A DNA stretch of 64,000 nucleotides, from positions 45,403,911-45,467,910 of the forward strand of contig CP136066.1 in assembly GCA_032622095.1 (NCBI GenBank), written 5' to 3'. This document shows positions 1 through 12,234 of the stretch, piece by piece; positions within the stretch are counted from its first letter, which is position 1, and every line of letters starts with the position of its first letter. The position numbers were made by a program, and so were the translations under genes. The notes beneath the pieces were generated by a model. That model saw only the letters and a program-made list of their open reading frames with translations, did no database searches and was not told the DNA's origin. This stretch comes from Siphonodentalium dalli. Taxonomy: Eukaryota; Mollusca; Scaphopoda; Gadilida; Siphonodentaliidae.

Positions 1-2036
1 TTCTTAACATCAAGTGAACATCTGTAAAATTTTCTTATGAGTATATTTGAACGTGTGCAGATAGAACGATACTGGCGCATAATGTCATCATTATCAGAAC
101 AATCAACATTGAGTATGTGACCAAGATACTTATAAGAAGACACGAACTTGAGTTCAGTGTCGTTTAATATGAGTTTTGGAAATGTCCGAATGTGCAGGGA
201 TTTTGGAATGAAAGCCATCCCAACCGTCTTTTGGTTGTTATATACCAAATCAATAGCATTAGCCTCTTGTTCACATATTCTCAATAATCGACGTAGTCCT
301 TCCAGAGATGGAGCCATAATACACATATCATCTGCATAAGACAAATGATTAATTTTCACATTACCAATCATACAACCCGCATTACTGGTGTTGAGCCTAT
401 GGCTTATCTCGTTCATGTAAATGCTGAATAGGTGAGGACTCAATATACCTCCCTGACGAACACCACTAGTATAGGCCTGAAAAAAGTTGAGTACGATTGT
501 CCCCATCTTACATTGTATCTCTGATTCATGAACCAGTTTCTGAGAATGCGAATAATTGCCGGTGGAATCGATCGTTTCTCCAGAAGATGTAATAGTTTTT
601 CTTGATTTACTCTATCGAAAGCTTTACGTGCATCCAAAAAGCACACGAATACTGGAGTGTTCTTTGAAGTATAGTGCCTTATTACTTCTTTCAGTGTGAA
701 TATACAGCCGTCAGTCGAGTGTTGTCTCTTGAATCCAAACTGGTTGTCTGTTGTATACAGCTGCTCTGAAATTATACTCAAAAAGATATTTTCTAAAACT
801 TTCGACATAACGCACGATAACGCCACTGGGCGATAATTATCTTTGTCTGCAACATTCCCTATTTTATTTTTTAGAATCGGCACGATCGTCACTTTCAGCA
901 TGTCAGGTGGAAGATGCCCATGCTTAATTATAGCACCCATAACAGCGATGAGACACTTGAGAATAAATTTGTCGCAGTATTTCAGATGTTCCGCCGTTAT
1001 ACCATCTGGACCAGAGGATTTACCATCCTTGCGTTTGTTCAATGCCTCTATCATCTCGGTTTCAGTGATCTGCACTACTGAATCATCCTGCGAAGAATCA
1101 AAGCTGTTACCAATCGAGTGTCCTTGAAGGATGCTCGATGGTTCTTCGTTGCCAGAAAAGAGTTGTCTGAAATGACCTCCCCACATTTCTGAAATTTCTA
1201 CTTCGCCATTAGACCCACCAACCGAAGTTGCGTTTCTGCATATTGTTCCGTTTGAGACACATTTCCAAAAAGAATTCATATCCTTGCTATCCAGGTGTTT
1301 AGCTAATTCGTTGGCTTTAAGCTGCTCTGCATTAGATTTGCATTTCCTTAGATATGATTTAAACATTGATCGACATCGACACATTCTTTCATAAATGTAT
1401 CCATGTCGAGGTCGCCCCTGGTTTACCCATGTAATGAAGGTTTCCTTTGCCTTTTCATGTAATCGCTTCACATAGGCATTCCATCCGGGTACGAAACGAA
1501 ACCTGTTTGTACCATGTATATCTACTAAGACGGACTTGGTAGCTGATTCCTTTAAAGCACGAACAATTTGTTGATAAACTTCATTAATCCGAATCGAAAT
1601 TCTTTCTTTCATGTCGGGATTTTTTTCGTCATCAGCATCTTCCGTTAGCACTCCGAGGTGAATTTTCTTCAATAACTGCCCAGAAAGATTAATGTATTTT
1701 TCCATTTGCTCTGCATTGGCTCGTTTCCAATTTATCTTATGTTCTGTTGTCGCATAAGGCGTATGTGGATTATACCTTGGGAAAAGTTGTGATTTCAACG
1801 AAACGACCAATGGGAAGTGGTCAGATGTCATGTAATCGCAATCTACCTCCATTGAACAGACAGCTGAATCCATTGACTTGCTAGTTATACAATGATCCAG
1901 CCATGACACTGAACCGTATCCTGAACTGAGAAACGTGAATGTGTTAGACGCAGGTCCAAAGAAATTGACATCCGATAATACTAAAGATGATTCTTCGCAG
2001 AATTCGAACAACTGACTCATATTACCCGTCATAGTT
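1..2036 (-). mobile_element. LINE (non-LTR retrotransposon) fragment, endonuclease end plus reverse transcriptase, frameshifted
   Basis: The main reverse-strand frame (2032 down to 440, 530 codons) starts in the last part of an APE-type endonuclease domain, with the SDHFPL motif near residue 70. It continues into a reverse transcriptase with NYRPVALS and the first catalytic aspartate in FLDARKAFD. The frame is lost at a run of six T on the reverse strand (positions 480-485). In the neighbouring frame the RT continues with SGVRQGGILSP, the catalytic YADD box at 327-338 and a YKYLGH segment, and runs off the left edge of the window. The first two thirds of the endonuclease are absent beyond about 2036, which fits ordinary 5-prime truncation. 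Both YADD aspartates are intact, so decay is modest apart from the shift. The clade is not assigned; the layout is CR1/Jockey-like. Confidence 0.93.
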
Positions 2037-3332
2037 ATATAGTTATTATGTTGACTTGTCCATCGTAGGAAACAGACTTCATACTAGCAGCTGGAAAGTT
2101 GGAAAAATATCCTCACACTACACTCTAGTCACAACTGTGTGCTGAGACAGAATGAGAGATGTTTTTTCCGTTTCCTTCACTGACCCATTTCACCTGACTC
2201 ATTTACTCGCCAGTTTCCTGCACTTCACATGTGTGTCACTTTTGTGCAATGGCTAGAATTTATTCCTGAGACTTAAGACTAAAATTTAATCACTAAATCA
2301 TCCAGAGTTAAAACGCCCTGTTCTGTATCTGTAGCAATAAGTCACACACTGAGGCACCATTGCCACCAGTTGTCTTCTATGAAAAGTTTTATGGAACAAT
2401 GAGAGAGCACTTATTTTCCTCTCCAAATGATTTCCGCTTTGAAGGTGTCAATATCTCATTGTCCCCAACAATAACCAGTCCAGATGAAAACAGACTTAAA
2501 TTTTAACAGAACAAGTCAAATCACCTTCATTTTCTTAATTTTGACATTTTAACAGATTCATCATTCAATGATTTATAATATGATTATGCCATTTATGATT
2601 CATGATTCAAAGTTTCATTGGGTTGCAGTTTCAGTTGTTCTTTTGTTCCAGACGTCAACAAAGTCTTGCAGTTTGATTCACGTGCAGTTTTCTTCTTGTG
2701 GAAATATCCGCTTGTAATTGTAGGCTATGTATATAATTTACATGTATGTATGTGGGCTGTACATAACGTCTTTCACTCAAATCACTGTTTAAGTTTCACT
2801 AATTACCCTGGCCTGCCTTTAAAGGGGTACTGTACGCCATTTTCATTAAATTTCCGGTGACAACAACGATCTAATATCGATAATATATAGAAACATAAGT
2901 AATTTGAGTCGAAGATGTATTCTGTAAACGCTCAGGTTAATAGGCTATCTTAAAATTTAATAATTTAAAAGTTAATAATTTGATATAAATTGAATTTATG
3001 ACTGGAGCCATAAAATGGCGTCAATTAAATTACGAATTTGCGTAATCAAATAAAGTAAATGAGCCTCGTCGGCATCGTTCAAAGGCTGTTTGTATACTCA
3101 CCTCCAGTTAACATCAGTGAGATGAATCCCGATCACAAAGTGTTGTGATAACACACTGTTATAATGAACCATTTGCATTAAATGTTTGTTTTGAAAGCAC
3201 CCCTTTGAATTAGTCTTCACTTACCTTACGTGTCGTTAAGTTGTCAAAACATCGTGTCGTTCTTTACCCCAGTCCACGCATTGACATAATTAATGAATTA
3301 ACACATGTTTTGTTGGTCATTAACAATTTCTG
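2037..3332. other. Unassigned AT-rich sequence
   Basis: No recognisable gene or repeat was found. The longest frames are under 85 codons with no family resemblance. Confidence 0.5.
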
Positions 3333-3393
3333 GACAACCCGCCCGTGTTTATCGGGGCGACCCGCCCCGAAAACAGCAGAAGGGCGGGTTGTC
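3333..3393. repeat. GC-core palindrome with a 3-nt loop
   Basis: GACAACCCGCCC (3333-3344) pairs with GGGCGGGTTGTC (3382-3393). Inside lies a second perfect stem, TCGGGGCG-acc-CGCCCCGA. The GC-rich core stands out from the AT-rich flanks. It is followed by GGGCGGGTAGTCCCG and, at about 3865, another GGGCGGGT copy. Confidence 0.8.
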
Positions 3394-3953
3394 TCAGGGG
3401 CGGGTAGTCCCGATGATAAATCACAAAATTTTCGATAAATTGCAAACATCTTTACGATAGATAGCAAAATACTTCGCAAAATAAATCGCAAACATCACAA
3501 ACATATTCACGATAAATCGCAAACATATTTGCAATTTTATATAATAGATTAAATAAAATCGCAAACATCTTTGCTATAAAAATTTAAAATACATTGTGAT
3601 AATTGCTAACAAATTAACAGTATCTACATGTATACCTTTGGCGTTGCAATCGCAAAGGTATGTGTCGCAATTTTTTGTGTGATTTATCGCAGTCAAAGAT
3701 ATCGCAGAGAATGAAAGTTGTCCCAAACACTAGTTTTTTTGTATCAATCAAGATTTTTCGACTTTCACAATTTTAAATCAGAATAAAATATGGATAAAAT
3801 TTGTCACTAAAGGTAATTTTTGGTCAGAAACTGCCGCAACTGAGTTTGGGTGGGTCATCTTTGGGCGGGTATTCCAGTCCTGGTGTAAAGTCTGATTTAA
3901 CATGTTTACTTTAAAATTGGGAAAAGTCGAAAACTCTTGATTGAATCAAAAAA
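3394..3953. repeat. Degenerate ATAAATCGCAAACAT repeats and an imperfect inverted repeat
   Basis: Between about 3420 and 3720 the motif ATAAATCGCAAACAT and its variants recur several times. Downstream, 3734-3782 (TATCAATCAAGATTTTTCGAC and on) pairs imperfectly with 3891-3953 (TCGAAAACTCTTGATTGAAT). The arms are about 48-60 bp, separated by about 110 bp. No gene is seen. Confidence 0.6.
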
Positions 3954-4256
3954 CGGCGGTATTTTGAACAATGTTGAACAATTTATCAATAAATTAGCTG
4001 ATCGATCACTTGAAAATCTTGAAGCAAATTAGTTGTATGCCAAATTGCGATCATATATAGGTAAACTTACCAGAATACGGCCCGGAATTTCTGACTTGAA
4101 GTAGAATAAACTCCATACAAAATGTCGGCTCACAGTAACGCATGCGGCTATTCACGTGACCACCGTAAAGGGACAATGTCCATCCCAGCGAAATCTTACA
4201 ATAGTTACTGTTGTAAATTATGTGCGCTGACTATACACATGGATATTGCATCATAA

Positions 4257-4407
4257 ACCCGCAATTTGTCTGATTGAGCACGTCGTTCTGGCCCACATCT
4301 CCAAAAATTAACAAACTTCAAAAATCGATATCTGATGACTCTGATATTTGATGGGTAGGTTGCTCGCCTGGAATCAAATATTGTTTACCCCCAAGCAAAA
4401 AATAGTA
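4257..4407 (+). repeat. Dispersed repeat family D, copy 1
   Basis: About 150 bp, beginning CCCGCAATTTGTCTG and containing CCCACATCTCCAAAAATTAAC and AAAAATCGATATCTGAT. It recurs in direct orientation at 5059-5210. Shorter relatives lie at 38370-38460 (plus) and 53497-53600 (minus), sharing the ATCTGATNACTCTGAGCTTTG and CTCGACTCGAATCAAAT blocks. Confidence 0.75.
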
Positions 4408-4559
4408 ATTAAGGGGTGCTAAATCGTATTGAATACCTTTAAGTGCTTGATTCCCGACCCAGTTCTAGGCATTCGCTATGCCGGTGCACATGCGCGAGCG
4501 GCTTGGACATCGCTGTTAATTTAAAGGTAGTCAATCCGATTAGACGCTCATAAATTACT

Positions 4560-4700
4560 ATTTCTTTGGTGTAAACAATATTTAATTTCGAACAGAACAT
4601 GTAATACATACAAACAAATTGACATAATTAATAATAATGTTCAAAACGGGGATTAGACAACAAGCCTAAAAGGCTTTTATCAAGTCTTTTCCTCGGAATA
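4560..4700 (-). mobile_element. Possible LINE 3-prime tail
   Basis: Read on the minus strand it contains GGCTTGTTGTCTAATCCCC, a T-rich 3-prime-UTR-like stretch and AAATATTGTTTACACC. The same order of blocks occurs at 25250-25385 (GTGTAAACAATATTTATTT, then GGATTGGACAACAAGC). This resembles a retrotransposon 3-prime UTR, but no coding part is attached. Confidence 0.4.
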
Positions 4701-5058
4701 GGAAGTTTACCCTTGGTATCAGAATAGATACCATATAGGGTAAATTTAGCAGACGGGGATAACATGTTAGATCCGAAAAAATATTGTTCAAGGAGGGGGT
4801 ATAGGGATAGAGTGCAGGAAGGAAGAACGTTTGTCAAGTTAATTGGTATTGCATACCGTGCATCAGCCAAAACGGAAGAGGGGAGTGAAGCGAAGTACCG
4901 TATATATTTCAGTTACACAACTTTGATATTTATAACATATACTATTTAACATAGTATTTAACAAATACTATTTCTTTGGCTTTGTAAGATGGATAACTTG
5001 AAAATCAAGTGGTTACTATCAACAATAATAACCACTTGAGTTTAGGGTTATCCATATT

Positions 5059-5210
5059 ACACCCGCAATTTGTCTGTTTGAGCACATGATTCTGGCCCAC
5101 ATCTCCAAAAATTAACAAACTTCAAAAATCGATATCTGATCACTCTGAGCTTTGATGGGTGGTTTCTTCGACTCGAATCAAATATTTTTTATTTTACCCC
5201 CAAAGCCAAA
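5059..5210 (+). repeat. Dispersed repeat family D, copy 2
   Basis: Direct copy of 4257-4407 with few differences over about 110 bp. The copies diverge most toward the end (ATTTTACCCCCAAAGCC). The two copies lie about 800 bp apart. Confidence 0.75.
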
Positions 5211-6026
5211 TAAATAGATTCTATGGGTATAAAATAACTCGTTTGGAATGAGAAGTGCCACATGAAAGACAATATATTATATATAACGATTTATACCGTA
5301 TGTTTTGGCTTGTATGGGGACAGCAACCATTATGTTAAGTTTTGATTAACACAATGTATACCGTTTATTTATATAACCTATTTCATATCATCAATGTTGT
5401 GTGTTCAATATTATTCACGAATAACTAAAATTCAGTAGTGTGAAACAAAGCGAAAGTGATGTTGTATGAACCCTGACTACATCTTTCAGACGCCTGTAAT
5501 CAGACGTTCACTGTCGTGTGACCACACGACGACCACACTGTTTGAAATACATAGAAATAACGATGCACATGTAGTGCGCTGAAGGAACAAAACATATGTC
5601 ACAACTACGGGTTTCCATACGTGCAGCGAAACGAGGTTGACCTTTGTTTATTGGTAAAGGCAGCTACCTAATCGATATCACAGATTTTGGTTCCACGTGT
5701 TTAGTAAGTTTGAGGGAATTCGTACATCGGGAAATGTTGATTATTATTAAATGGAATTGTGGAATTGTGGTAGCCACGTAACAGCAACTGATTTTTTTGG
5801 GGTAAAGTGTGGAATTGCCATGTTTGCGTATATGAATGCCCAAGGCTAACTTTCAAGACAATTTGCATGCATTTAATTAGCATACAGTTTATCCGGAATG
5901 TGCCACTGGTTTCTGACACTCCAAATCCAGACCTACATTTTGATATATAACTTTAGTCTGAGGTCGCATTTGTCATCTAAAATTAGCCCCCTCCCCATCT
6001 CTCCCCGATCTCGACCCACTCTCACC
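5211..6026. other. Unassigned AT-rich sequence
   Basis: No recognisable gene or structured repeat was found. Confidence 0.4.
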
Positions 6027-6759
6027 GATCAGGTACCCTAATAAAAAGTACGTGGGTACTAACCTCGTATAATATAGGGTATAACCATGGCGCACCTGGC
6101 TACTTTCCTAGTAGACACCAGCACATTACCATACTCTACCACAGTATCCTACTCACGTACATGTACCAAGCTTGGTGTACCAGATTATACTGTGGGTTGT
6201 CCCTATAATACATATAATGTATTGTTCAAATTATTCACATGCAGCAATGTTGATAAATAACAATAATGTTGACAATATTCTACAAATGTTAATGATTCAA
6301 TTGAAGTGGAGTAACATAGCATTAACATACAGGACACCCCTATATATGTGCAATTCTTAGGTTTTTACATTTGGAAAGTTGAGTTCCCTGGTATACTTGC
6401 CTATAATTTGGGTACACTGGACATTCATTAGTCAACGGATTGAGTCGAAATGATTCTGCAATTAATTGAACTGCATGAATGTGACACCATCTTATTTTAC
6501 ACAAACATGTGTATGTGTATATACATGCATCATAATATGGTCACTGGGCGGTGTGTTTGAATGTGATATATTCACTTGGGTTTACTGGGATACTACAAGT
6601 ATATCAGTAAATTGGAATTTAGGCTATTTTAAGGAAGTACGCGACATTCATACCCAGCTGTTAGTCGGTAAAAAGGATTCACACACCTGTCTTAAATGTT
6701 ATTCGGGATTCAAATAGAAGGAGGATGGTACGTGACTTTGTAATCTAAAAACACCATAA

Positions 6760-6950
6760 CACTATACCACGGTAGTTGTATGGTACGTTACTGTGGTAGA
6801 ACAAGGGTACATTACAATGGCAGTACCTTTGTACGTTACCATGGTAGTAACAGGTTACTTTACAATGGGAGTACCACGGTACTTTACCAATGTAGTATCA
6901 TGGTACTTTACCGTGGTACTAACACGAGCGATAACACTATTTCACAATAG
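6760..6950. repeat. Degenerate palindromic TACCATGGTA array
   Basis: About ten copies of forms such as ACCACGGTAG, TACCATGGTAG, ATGGTACGTTAC and TTACCGTGGTAC occur at roughly 15-25 bp intervals. Each is close to self-complementary. Confidence 0.7.
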
Positions 6951-7100
6951 AACATTACGCAGTTGAGGTGCTTTCTGTCTCAGTTTGTGAAAAGAAAATC
7001 ATATGTTGTCAGTTAATCAGTGCAAAGCAATTATACCCGGTGTCATACTCAAAATATAACAGAATGGGACAGGAATATATAAGTCGGCTAAATCAAGAAG

Positions 7101-7510
7101 TGTTTAACACCTTAGATAATGACATGTTTAACACCTTAGGTAATGACATGTTTAACACCTTAGGTAATGACCTGTTTAACACCTTAGGTAATGACATGTT
7201 TAACACCTTAGGTAATGACATGTTTAACACCTTAGGTAATCACATGTTTAACACCTTAGGTAATCACATGTTTAACACCTTAGGTAATCACATGTTTAAC
7301 ACCTTAGGTAATGACATGTTTAACACCTTAGGTAATGACATGTTTAACACCTTAGGTAATCACATGTTTAACACCTTAGGTAATGACATGTTTAACACCT
7401 TAGGTAATGACATGTTTAACACCTTAGGTAATGACATGTTTAACACCTTAGGTAATGACATGTTTAACACCTTAGGTAATCACATGTTTAACACCTTAGG
7501 TAATCACATG
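7101..7510 (+). repeat. 24-bp minisatellite, about 17 units
   Basis: Unit: GTTTAACACCTTAGGTAATG followed by ACAT. The copies are nearly identical and fall into two types, AATGACATG and AATCACATG. The types occur in runs, as expected from slippage or gene conversion. Because 24 is divisible by 3 the array leaves an open frame (6968-7522) with an 8-residue NDMFNTLG repeat. This is an accidental frame rather than a protein: the flanks lack coding character. Confidence 0.95.
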
Positions 7511-7694
7511 TGCCCTTATTGACATCCAATCTTCTGTCTCAAATGCTAATGGTAAAGTACTTTGCTAGATACTTTGGTACGTGCATCATAGTATACATGT
7601 ATTACATGGGTAGAGTACCCTTGCAAAATGACCAAAAATGACCTGGGTAAATTCACCAGCGTACTTGTACCCACGTATATTTTCATATGGGTAG

Positions 7695-8384
7695 ATCCCT
7701 AACTCAGAGAGTAATCACAGCTTAACATTCCGGGGATCGGAATAGGTCGATGAAATCGTGAAATATTTGTGTACGGACTTTATATGCCACGAACGGATTT
7801 AGTTATAGGAACCAATTACAACAGCAATAAATATTCAGGGTCGGATTTGACACATAATAATTCAGAATGTCCTGAATTCCGATATTCCCGTCACAAATAA
7901 TGTGGAAAACCCAAGTTCATATAAGTTTTCCAATACCCTCTATACTATGTCTTTGGTCAATTATTATAGTTTTATAGCTGTCACATATGAGACGGTTTAA
8001 TTACTTGTTAGAAGGGACATATTGATCATGTGGGTGCCAATTAAAGTTGCATCATTAATTATTCATTATGAGAGATGGCTCTCATCGATTACATACCCAC
8101 AGTTATTGTCTACACTCACATTTTTCACAATAAAACCGATTGTACGGTATCCTTAAAATAATTGACCTTCCTGGAGTGCTATAAACTTCTAATTGAGAAT
8201 TGGAATCAACGAACGCTTACAATATTCTAGCAATATAGACACTTCACATTGAATATGATGCGGCTGCCATTAACGATTAAATTCACGCGCACACATTATC
8301 ACTCATATCTCGTTTCTATAGTGTAAACATATTTTTATTTCCAAATATATATATTATATATATACATATTATACATACATATAT
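7695..8384. other. Unassigned AT-rich sequence
   Basis: No gene recognised. A TA-rich run occurs at about 8340-8390. Confidence 0.4.
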
Positions 8385-8930
8385 ATATTCGAATGTCTGT
8401 CTGTGTTTATGTCTGTGTTCTATATAAATTAACGGGAACCATCTAGATGGCTCCAAAGGGGTCTAACATTAGTAACTATTTTACAAGGAAGATAATAGTG
8501 CAGATTAAAATTGTTCCAGTCAAATTGTTCCAGCCGTTTGCCGTTCTACAGAATCAGCAATATTTATAACTGTCGATGTCAGGCTGTAGTGGATTAATTT
8601 TTCAGGATGAAATACTCGCGTCTGTCGCTGTTGTTGTTCCAAGTAGCTAGGACTTTTTATTGCCACTTTACCATTGTATAGCTTCGTGAAATGTTACAAT
8701 CCTTTGTATAATGCGTCTTCTTGATTGCAGTGATGGCAAGTCCAGCTACACCCGTGACTCTACCTGGTTCGTTGGAATATTCTAGTCCTATAAAACTTTG
8801 GATACATTGGTGCCGTTTGGACGGGAGGGGCACTGACATTGATAAGAATGTTTTAGTCGCAAATTTCCACGAAATTTATATATAGTCCTCTTCATGACAC
8901 GAGGAATCTAATGGCATCAGGGAGCTAAAT
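8385..8930 (+). mobile_element. Decayed Helitron-family fragment
   Basis: 8392-8520 (GAATGTCTGTCTGTG, TTCTATATAAATTAACGGG, CCATCTAGATGGCTCC, ACAAGGAAGATAATAG) matches the 5-prime part of the Helitrons at 18456 and 25591. 8800-8910 (GGGAGGGGCACTGACATTGA, TTCCACGAAATTTATATATA, ACGAGGAATCTAATGG) matches their internal ~140-bp repeat. The intervening part is unrelated or degraded. Confidence 0.75.
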
Positions 8931-9260
8931 GTGTTCCAGTGTCGGGAGCGAGTGCGGCGTGGAATGCTAAAGGTGAACGTAACTGAAGAATGACCTTCAC
9001 CTGATACATGTAACACGCTATTAAAGGATGAGATCGCGTTTATTTGATTTGTATATCATATCTAAATAATTTAAACTGGTCAATTAATGGATTTTTGTGA
9101 GTGGGAAATTTACTTAACTGGTTGCTATAGTTCTGTGTTTTTCCAGATCAAATTTGGCTGTGGGATAGCCCTGTCGTACACTTGGGGATTTATTTTAAAA
9201 AGTAAGCATTTTCGTGATCAACTGGTGTCAATCTAGCTGAGCTGGTTAAACATCACTGGA

Positions 9261-9660
9261 GTGGCCTGTAAGCTTCAATTCAGTGAATTTGGCAGAAACG
9301 GTAACACTGTCGCCTATGGGAAACCATTTAGTTCAGTAATTCCTAATGGTGCTGTGGTTTATAGACGTCAAAAGTGGCGCCATTCGAGTCAGAGATGTAG
9401 GAGGGGAGGAACTAGACGCCACAACCGTCTCATCGAGGACGGCCTCGGACAATCATGTGATATATAACCGGAAGCGATTGCATGTCGGCAGAACATGTTT
9501 CACAACAACGAAACTGCCCTCATCGATTCTCATCAAATATAAAGAAAACCGAGTAATGATTTCAAATAACTTCGATGCAGCCATCGAATAATGATATAAT
9601 ATGACTGCGCGGATTGGTTCTTAGGTTCATCATACGATTTATTTCTATTTACAGTCACTT
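9261..9660 (+). repeat. Dispersed repeat family R, intact reference copy
   Basis: Contains, in order, GACGGCCTCGGACAATC, GGAAGCGATTGCATGTCGGC, CACAACAACGAAACTGC, AAATAACTTCGATGCAG and GGTTCTTAGGTTCA. The same blocks are found elsewhere split in two: the first pair at 14800-14910 and the last three, reversed, at 12080-12234. This copy shows that the blocks belong together. Confidence 0.8.
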
Positions 9661-9936
9661 GAATTTGTACGGATGGCGTTCTGAGTTGTCGACCTATTAG
9701 CGTATTAGCCCCACGACCCATTCAGCGATGGAATTGACAATCTTTTAAGTAGAAAACCCGGATTTCACTCATCTTATGTCTTCCTGGGTCAATCCCCACC
9801 CATCGGTATGGCGCGTCCCATATCTTCACGATTTTACATATAATTTTTTCATTCTGAATTTTTCAATTTTTATTCCGTCACCCAGGCTCCATTTGTTAAT
9901 GGTCAATGGACACTTTCTATTCGAAAATATACATGA

Positions 9937-10570
9937 CACTGATTTATTGCCTTCCTTTTTGAATTCCCCACACAACGGTATGCCACTTTGTACAACTTCG
10001 CCATACTACTTTATGATTTTTTCGTTCTAAATGGTGCACATTTCTCGGTCACCCATGGTCCCATATTGTGATGCCGATCGAGAACTTCCTTGTCGAAGTT
10101 ATCAATATCACTGATTTTATGCCTTCCTTTGTAAATTCTCCACCCACCGGTATGCCACTTTACACAACTTCAATATTCTACGTTAAATTTTTTTAGTTCT
10201 AAATGGTGCAATTTTCTCAGTCACACCAAATCCAATTTTGCAATGCCAATTTGAGACTTTCTAGTCAAAATATCAATAGCGCTGATTTTATGCCTTTGTG
10301 TGTGACTTCCCCATCCAATGGTGTGCCTCTTTCCACAATTTTGTGAATGTATGTTTCACTTTTTTCTTTATAAATCTGTCTAAATAATGCACTTAAGTTT
10401 TTCACATTCATACCACCGGGTCTCATTTTGCAATGCTATCCTGTGCGATCCCAGACGTTCTGAAAATTTTCTATTCGAAGTTATTAATTCCACTGATTTT
10501 ATGTGTTCTTGTATTAATTTCCCACCCAACGGTATGCCACATCCCACATTTTTTTCATCTAAATTACCAG
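9937..10570 (+). repeat. Degenerate ~170-bp tandem repeat
   Basis: Four units begin with a CACTGATTTTATGCCTTCC-like block near 9937, 10110, 10279 and 10491. Other shared blocks are GGTATGCCACTTT, TTCTAAATGGTGCA and a GAACTT-TCGAAGTTATCAATA segment. Spacings are about 173, 169 and 212 bp. No coding role is evident. Confidence 0.75.
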
Positions 10571-12079
10571 TGCACTTTAGAGTGCATCAACATCAACTAA
10601 GAGCACACATATCTGTCATTTGAAGAAACAGATTATTTATCTTGTTGAGTCTGGCATGAAAAATCTCATGATTCGATGTTGCGTTTAAAAAAAAATAGAG
10701 ACTAATCCATATTTTATCAAACTTACACAAGAATATATACATGTAGCAGCGTGATTGCCCCACTCCTACTTGGCACAATTATTGAATAGTAAGAGCCAAG
10801 TTGAATTACGGTGGTATGATGGATCACTTCCATCCTCAAGCAATTTATGCCATTTAATGGCATTTTTTTCTAATGTGAAGGGGTAATCTCATGATCAGGT
10901 GCCTAATAATAGTGTCAGCACAATTATTAATTTGGAGAAAATTCACAACGGTCACTAATATTTGACATTGAGACATTATTAAAATCAACATAAATCCTTA
11001 CCAATCACTATTTTTAGGCCATCGCGATTAGTATGTACCTGAGAGTTTGGCTTGAAACACCACCACAGTTCAACTCACACCAGGTTCTCAGATTCTCGAC
11101 ATTGTTTGAACACATAGGCATGACCCTGGTGTATTGTGTGGATACCAGTAATATATATAGGGTAATCACTTGATTGAACTGGGACATGAAATAATTCATG
11201 AGAGGCAGGGATGTTGTACAAACACAAAATAGTCCCTCCTCGATTTAATTTTGTTCACGCCACCAGTTCAATCAAGTGACTATTCTGTTTTGAATTATAT
11301 TCCATTATAAACAACTAATTTACCAGAAATCCTAATATCACCGCCAATATACCCCTGATGCATAAATATCGATTGTGAATATGAATACATAACATGGTAG
11401 TTAAAATGACGTAATTCAAGAGTGAAATTATATTTTTATAATCACTCGAGAAATCAAGGTAAATCACAGATAGGAATGTAATAAAGACATTTAAACATTT
11501 AAATTATACCAGTAGTGTGCATATCAGTGTATAGTGTGCATATAATTGGCTACATGTGCATATTGTCTGGGCGAAATCAATCATCCAGAGTGACATCTAT
11601 GTATTCTCCCTGAATGAATGGCAATGCCAGAATTGTTAGCATAATTTACATTGAATACAGCAGTATATTAAAATGCAAGTTGGTATGTACACGTATTGGT
11701 ACCTTAATACATTGCATTCACATTATTGTATCTGATTGTTTCAATTAGGGCCCTGCGATTAATTTTGATGTGATTTAGAATATTTCATCTGATTCGAATC
11801 AAATCGGATGTACTGATTCAAATTGTATGGAATCATTGGTGCCAGTTGCATTATCATTACTTCAACAGATCGCATTGCTTTTTATTATGATATCAACAAA
11901 AGACCACACAAACAAATAACACTCACCTCTGATCAAGGGTCCTGCTATGCCTATATGGTGTTGGTGGGTCCTGCTGAATTGATATGATGCTGGTTGGTCA
12001 AACGGATGCTGTCACCCAAATGCACCTTATTTCTTCTTAAGTTCTCATTTTCGCAGTGTTTTTGGCTAAAACAATAAAT
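10571..12079. other. Unassigned AT-rich sequence with one inverted repeat
   Basis: CACTTGATTGAACTGG at 11167-11182 pairs perfectly with CCAGTTCAATCAAGTG at 11263-11278 across an 80-bp spacer. Nothing else was recognised. Confidence 0.5.
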
Positions 12080-12234
12080 AAATGGTAAATAGAAATAAAT
12101 CGTATTGTGAACCTAAGAACCATCCGCACGGTCATATTACATCATTAGTCGATGACTGCATCGAAGTTATTTGAAAACATCACTCAGTTTTCTTACATTT
12201 GATAACATTTCATGATCGCAGTTTCGTTGTTGTG
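12080..12234 (-). repeat. Family R repeat, broken half 1
   Basis: Reverse complement of about 9498-9660 (CACAACAACGAAACTGC through GGTTCTTAGGTTCA). It stops abruptly at 12234, where the LINE reading frame begins. Its missing half lies at 14800-14910 in the opposite orientation. Confidence 0.8.

Larger units (their letters stand above)
6027..7694. mobile_element. Candidate non-autonomous foldback element containing a minisatellite
   Basis: The left edge (6027-6065, AGGTACCCTAATAAAAAGTA then CGTGGGTAC) resembles the reverse complement of the right edge (about 7650-7694, TACGTGGGTA followed outward by ATTTTCATATGGGTAGATCC). Between them are a degenerate TACCATGGTA-type palindromic array (about 6760-6950) and a 24-bp minisatellite (7101-7510). 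The inverted ends are short and imperfect, and no target duplication was recognised, so the borders are tentative. Confidence 0.4.

Noticed and set aside
7101-7510. Regular 24-bp repeats resembling a CRISPR array
   Set aside because: No unique spacers and no cas genes; the sequence is animal nuclear DNA. It is a simple minisatellite.
6968-7522. 184-codon frame with NDMFNTLG repeats
   Set aside because: Created by a 24-bp minisatellite divisible by 3; no coding flanks or splice context.
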